Positions 62,201 through 64,000 of a stretch of DNA of 64,000 nucleotides are shown piece after piece. The DNA lies in assembly GCA_015679245.1 (NCBI GenBank), contig CP064953.1, positions 1,550,001-1,614,000 of the forward strand. The letters run 5' to 3'. The position numbers and the translations under genes were made by a program. Below the pieces are notes generated by a model. That model searched no databases. It saw nothing but the letters and a program-made list of their open reading frames with translations, and had not been told where the DNA came from. Source of the stretch: Actinomycetaceae bacterium zg-1166. Its GTDB lineage: Bacteria > Actinomycetota > Actinomycetes > Actinomycetales > Actinomycetaceae. The first letter of the stretch is position 1. Every line of letters starts with the position of its first letter.

Positions 62201-62810
62201 GTCGAGGGTGAGATTCTGTGGGTGGGAAGATGTCGAGAATACCGCCACGTACAGCAAATTCACCACGACGTTCCACCATATCCACTCGCGAATAGGCCGC
62301 ATCCACGAGCTGATTCTCTAACTCCTCAAGATCCACAGTATCTCCCACACGCACGCGCACGGGAGCAAGTTCTCCCAGACCTGCGACGATAGGTTGAAGG
62401 AGTGCACGCACAGGGAGGATAAGCAATCTGAGGGGAGCAAATTCTTCAGGATGGGCAAGGCGGCGCTGGACGAGAAGCCGCCGAGCAACCGTATCTGAAC
62501 GCGGAGAGAGACGCTCGTGTGGGAGAGTTTCCCAGGCTGGGAACACGGCTACGGATTCCTCGGGAAGGTAGGCGCGCAATGCGCCGGCAAGTTCCTCAGC
62601 TCCACGCCCAGTGGCAGTTACAGCCACGTGGAAGGGAATCGTATGGCAGCTTTCCTTGTCGATATCGTCTCTGCCTCCTACGAGTATGGCAAGCACCGGC
62701 GGAACACAACCGCGTGGCATCGGCAGATCACAAGTATTCTCGCGGCTCTCGCACGCCGCGGTGAGTGCTTCGTCAAGTCGAAGATAGGCAAGGAGCGGGC
62801 GCAGATCCAT
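59265..62810 (-). CDS. mfd: Transcription-repair coupling factor Mfd
   Basis: An 1181-residue DNA translocase that removes stalled RNA polymerase and recruits UvrA. The UvrB-homology region spans ~1-330 (FPAWETLPHERLSPRSD, RRGEFAVRGGILDIFPP). The RNAP-interacting CarD-like domain is near 490-560 (GDFIVHERHGVGRF). The RecG-like helicase motifs are LISGDVGYGKTE (Walker A), IIDEEQRFGV (DEEQ box), MSATPIPRTL and QLRGRVGRGRERAYAY. The C-terminal autoinhibitory domain is present. The ATG has TAGGAGAG upstream, 11 bp after pth. Confidence 0.97.
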   Translation of the reverse strand: MDLRPLLAYLRLDEALTAACESRENTCDLPMPRGCVPPVLAILVGGRDDIDKESCHTIPFHVAVTATGRGAEELAGALRAYLPEESVAVFPAWETLPHERLSPRSDTVARRLLVQRRLAHPEEFAPLRLLILPVRALLQPIVAGLGELAPVRVRVGDTVDLEELENQLVDAAYSRVDMVERRGEFAVRGGILDIFPPTESHPRRIELFGDEVEEIRAFAISDQRSLHEVNEVYAPPCREIRLTKEVRERAGELMASLPGAIDMLSQIENGSAPEGMESLAPALVPEMVPVHSTFPAHSRICLIEPERVAQRASSLIATTEEFLAAAWSSAAAGGPVPVDVASASFLELADVRELAEEQGHAWWRLAGFTADESVRGIQAREGVKYGGKVDEALAAIATHVREESGRTVLVVDGAGLGRRLRTQLEEAGTPALYVDDLPEQLEAGICYLTAAPLTEGFCCPHLTLYAASDLLGRGGSSTRDMRKMPARRKASVDPLALLPGDFIVHERHGVGRFVKMAKRAIGANKETQREYLVVEYASTRRGAPADQLWIPTDSLDQVSKYSGGEAPTLNKMGGVDWEKTKAKARAATKQIASELVRLYAKRQATPGFAFSPDTPWQRELEDAFAYVETPDQLHTIEEVKADMEKPVPMDRLISGDVGYGKTEIAVRAAFKAVQDGKQVAILVPTTLLVQQHLETFTERYSGFPVRLAALSRFQSAKESEETIAGLSEGSVDVVIGTHRLLTGNVRFKDLGLVIIDEEQRFGVEHKETLKQLYPSVDVLSMSATPIPRTLEMAVTGVREMSTLATAPEERHPVLTYVGAREDRQIVAAVRRELLRDGQVFYVHNRVTDMEKVASHLSSLVPEARVGVAHGKMNEHQLEGIIHQFWEKEIDILICTTIVETGLDISNANTLIVEDADKFGLAQLHQLRGRVGRGRERAYAYFLYRPDRTLTETALERLRTIAANTDLGAGIQVAMKDLEIRGAGNMLGGEQSGQIAGVGFDLYVRMVSEAVTKLRGGSSEEEESAREVRIELPVDAFLPEEYVPSERLRLEIYTKIAACTSESARTAVREELCDRYGTIPHQSERLFAISRLRELCASVGIEEVTQVGRHIRFAPVELPDSRQARLKRLFPGAIAKPAIRVVLVPLPGARRIDEATNLDNEKLLEWVEAVVHAVFVAGIPTS

Positions 62811-62821
62811 CCTTAACTCTC

Positions 62822-63397
62822 CTATTTCGTGTGCAGGCGCATCTGTGCAGCTTCAAGGCCATGCTCGGCAATATCTTCGACGACGTCGGCACATTCAGTG
62901 AGAAGAAGTGAGACATCGCCCTGTTCGGCTTTCGCGAAGGGACGTAGCACGAAGTTTGCTGGATCCTGAGAGCCAGGGGGGCGTCCAATCCCAAAGCGCA
63001 GCCGGATGTAATCTTTTGTTCCCAAGGCTCCCGAGATCGACTTGAGACCATTGTGGCCTCCTTCTCCCCCGCCGCGCTTGAGCTTGAGGGTGGAAAGTGG
63101 AAGATCCATATCGTCATGGATAACGATGAGATTCACAGGAGGAACGTCAAAGTAGGAAAGCAAGGCTGCAACCGGCCCACCCGAAGTGTTCATATACGAA
63201 TCGCAGGTGGCGATTATCGCGGGTATTCCGGGGGGTGAGCCCAGGCGCACAGAAGATGCGTGAGTGCGCGAGGCTTTATGCGCACGTAACGACGTACCGA
63301 TACGTCGAGCGATTTCGTCGATCACCATATGTCCGATGTTGTGCCGGGTGGATGCGTACTGCGCTCCCGGATTTCCAAGTCCGACGACGACGTACAT
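62822..63397 (-). CDS. pth: Peptidyl-tRNA hydrolase
   Basis: A 191-residue enzyme that recycles tRNA from drop-off peptidyl-tRNA. VVGLGNPGAQYASTRHNIGHMVID (catalytic His), YMNTSGGPVAALLSYF, IHDDMDLPLSTLKLKRGGGEGGHNGLKSI and RLRFGIGRPPG are all present. The ATG at 63397 has AAAGG upstream and gives the usual MYVVVGLGNPG; a GTG 15 nt earlier is less likely. It follows rplY and precedes mfd, as in many actinobacteria. Confidence 0.96.
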   Translation of the reverse strand: MYVVVGLGNPGAQYASTRHNIGHMVIDEIARRIGTSLRAHKASRTHASSVRLGSPPGIPAIIATCDSYMNTSGGPVAALLSYFDVPPVNLIVIHDDMDLPLSTLKLKRGGGEGGHNGLKSISGALGTKDYIRLRFGIGRPPGSQDPANFVLRPFAKAEQGDVSLLLTECADVVEDIAEHGLEAAQMRLHTK

Positions 63398-63482
63398 GCT
63401 TGTACCTTTCACACCTTGCGTTCAGTGGCGGAAGATTGTCTACTCGAAGGAGCTTAATAGTCCAGCGTAGATACCGGGAAAT

Positions 63483-63512
63483 AGGTGTGGCGCCCCTCGG
63501 GGCGCCACACCT
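63483..63512 (-). terminator. Terminator downstream of rplY
   Basis: AGGTGTGGCGCCCC (63483-63496) pairs with GGGGCGCCACACCT (63499-63512), 14 bp with a tight loop, then ATTT. It may only partly uncouple pth. Confidence 0.75.
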
Positions 63513-63531
63513 TAAAGTACGCGCGTAAAAG

Positions 63532-64000
63532 TCACCCAGCAGCAGCTTCTGAAGCGGCCTCAGCGGCGGCGGCATCAGCGGCTTCGAGAGCAGTATCAAC
63601 CTCAGGAGCGGCAATCACCACAACGATCGTCTCTGGGTCCATTTCGCACTCTGCACCTTCGGGGAAGGCAATATTGGCCACGGTAATGTGGGCGCCTTCC
63701 TCACGGCCAGTGATATCCACAGCGATGGACTCAGGAATGTTAGTGGCAGTAACCTTGAGCATGAGGTGCTGCTGCTCAAGGGTGTGAATGGTGCCGGAAG
63801 CGGATTCGCCCACAACTTCCACGGGAACTTCGGCATCCACCTTTTCGCCCTGTGCCACACGGAGGAGATCTACGTGCTCAATGTTGCGCGAGAGTGGGTT
63901 GCGCTGGATTTCCTTGACAAGTGCGAGGTGCTCTTCGCCCTCAAGCGAGAGAGTGAGGAGAGCATTAGCTACGCCCTTGGTGGCGAGGAAGATATCGTGT
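63532..64000 (-). CDS. rplY: 50S ribosomal protein L25/general stress protein Ctc, 5' part beyond window
   Basis: 156 residues of the C-terminal portion are visible. NPLSRNIEHVDLLRV belongs to the 5S-rRNA-binding L25 domain and is followed by the TL5/Ctc beta domain (AEVPVEVVGESASG...LEQQHLMLKVTATNIPE) and an Ala/Glu-rich tail. It binds 5S rRNA in the large subunit. The start codon lies past position 64000. A hairpin terminator follows, then pth. Confidence 0.95.
   Translation of the reverse strand, partial: HDIFLATKGVANALLTLSLEGEEHLALVKEIQRNPLSRNIEHVDLLRVAQGEKVDAEVPVEVVGESASGTIHTLEQQHLMLKVTATNIPESIAVDITGREEGAHITVANIAFPEGAECEMDPETIVVVIAAPEVDTALEAADAAAAEAASEAAAG

Overview
The window is a 64 kb chromosomal segment of a Gram-positive actinobacterium. 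Supporting signs are an actinobacterial-type ClpC, a DUF2516 / YgfZ / nitrobindin-like gene group, the FtsB/DivIC-DUF501-Ppx group beside enolase, a short cis-prenyltransferase, GTG and TTG starts, and several genes that look leaderless. Base composition is moderate for the phylum (mid-50s percent GC by eye). Together this suggests Actinomycetaceae (Arcanobacterium/Trueperella-like); that genus-level guess is inference. I see no insertion sequence, prophage, integrase or CRISPR array.

Layout. 1-6.9 kb, all minus strand: a partial gene of unknown function, a large FAD/Fe-S D-2-hydroxyacid dehydrogenase, and a feoA-feoB-feoC-like ferrous iron operon with a DtxR/IdeR-like box. 7.1-12 kb: two PEP-linked phosphotransfer enzymes, pyruvate phosphate dikinase and PTS enzyme I. 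12.4-23.4 kb: a carbohydrate locus. Its minus-strand operon holds an RpiB-like isomerase, an unclassified polytopic membrane protein, a HAD-IIA phosphatase, an AraM-like glycerol-1-phosphate dehydrogenase, a ribulokinase, an AraD-type epimerase and a GpsA-like dehydrogenase. A second FGGY kinase is divergent and a DeoR-type regulator follows it. Four members match the B. subtilis araB-araD-araL-araM set, but no araA isomerase and no recognised sugar transporter is present.

23.6-32.3 kb: clpC with ClgR-like operators, dtd, DUF2516, ygfZ, a nitrobindin-like protein, an unknown membrane protein, a convincing free-standing structured RNA, and an AspT/YidE-type exporter with two TrkA_C domains. 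32.4-34.1 kb: an ATP-grasp protein and four tRNAs (His on plus; Phe, Asp, Glu on minus), three of them with clear terminators. 34.3-46.1 kb: mscS, msrB, an EamA exporter, rmuC, ispH, xseAB, a PfkB kinase that lacks the usual catalytic Asp, a cis-prenyltransferase, a hemolysin III family protein, greA and msrA.

46.3-54.3 kb: a UvrA2-like ABC ATPase, an FKBP, a Bax-inhibitor-1 family protein, a two-gene ABC exporter, an atypical short-arm tRNA with anticodon UAA, and nhaA. 54.4-64 kb: divIC/ftsB, DUF501 and ppx converging on eno, then (reading rightward, all minus strand) a SurA-N-like lipoprotein, mfd, pth and the C-terminal part of rplY.

The items most worth follow-up are the carbohydrate locus with its orphan permease, the structured RNA at 30278-30402, the short-arm tRNA(UAA), the GAGD-to-GAGA PfkB protein, and the operator-like repeats upstream of clpC and the AspT-like exporter.
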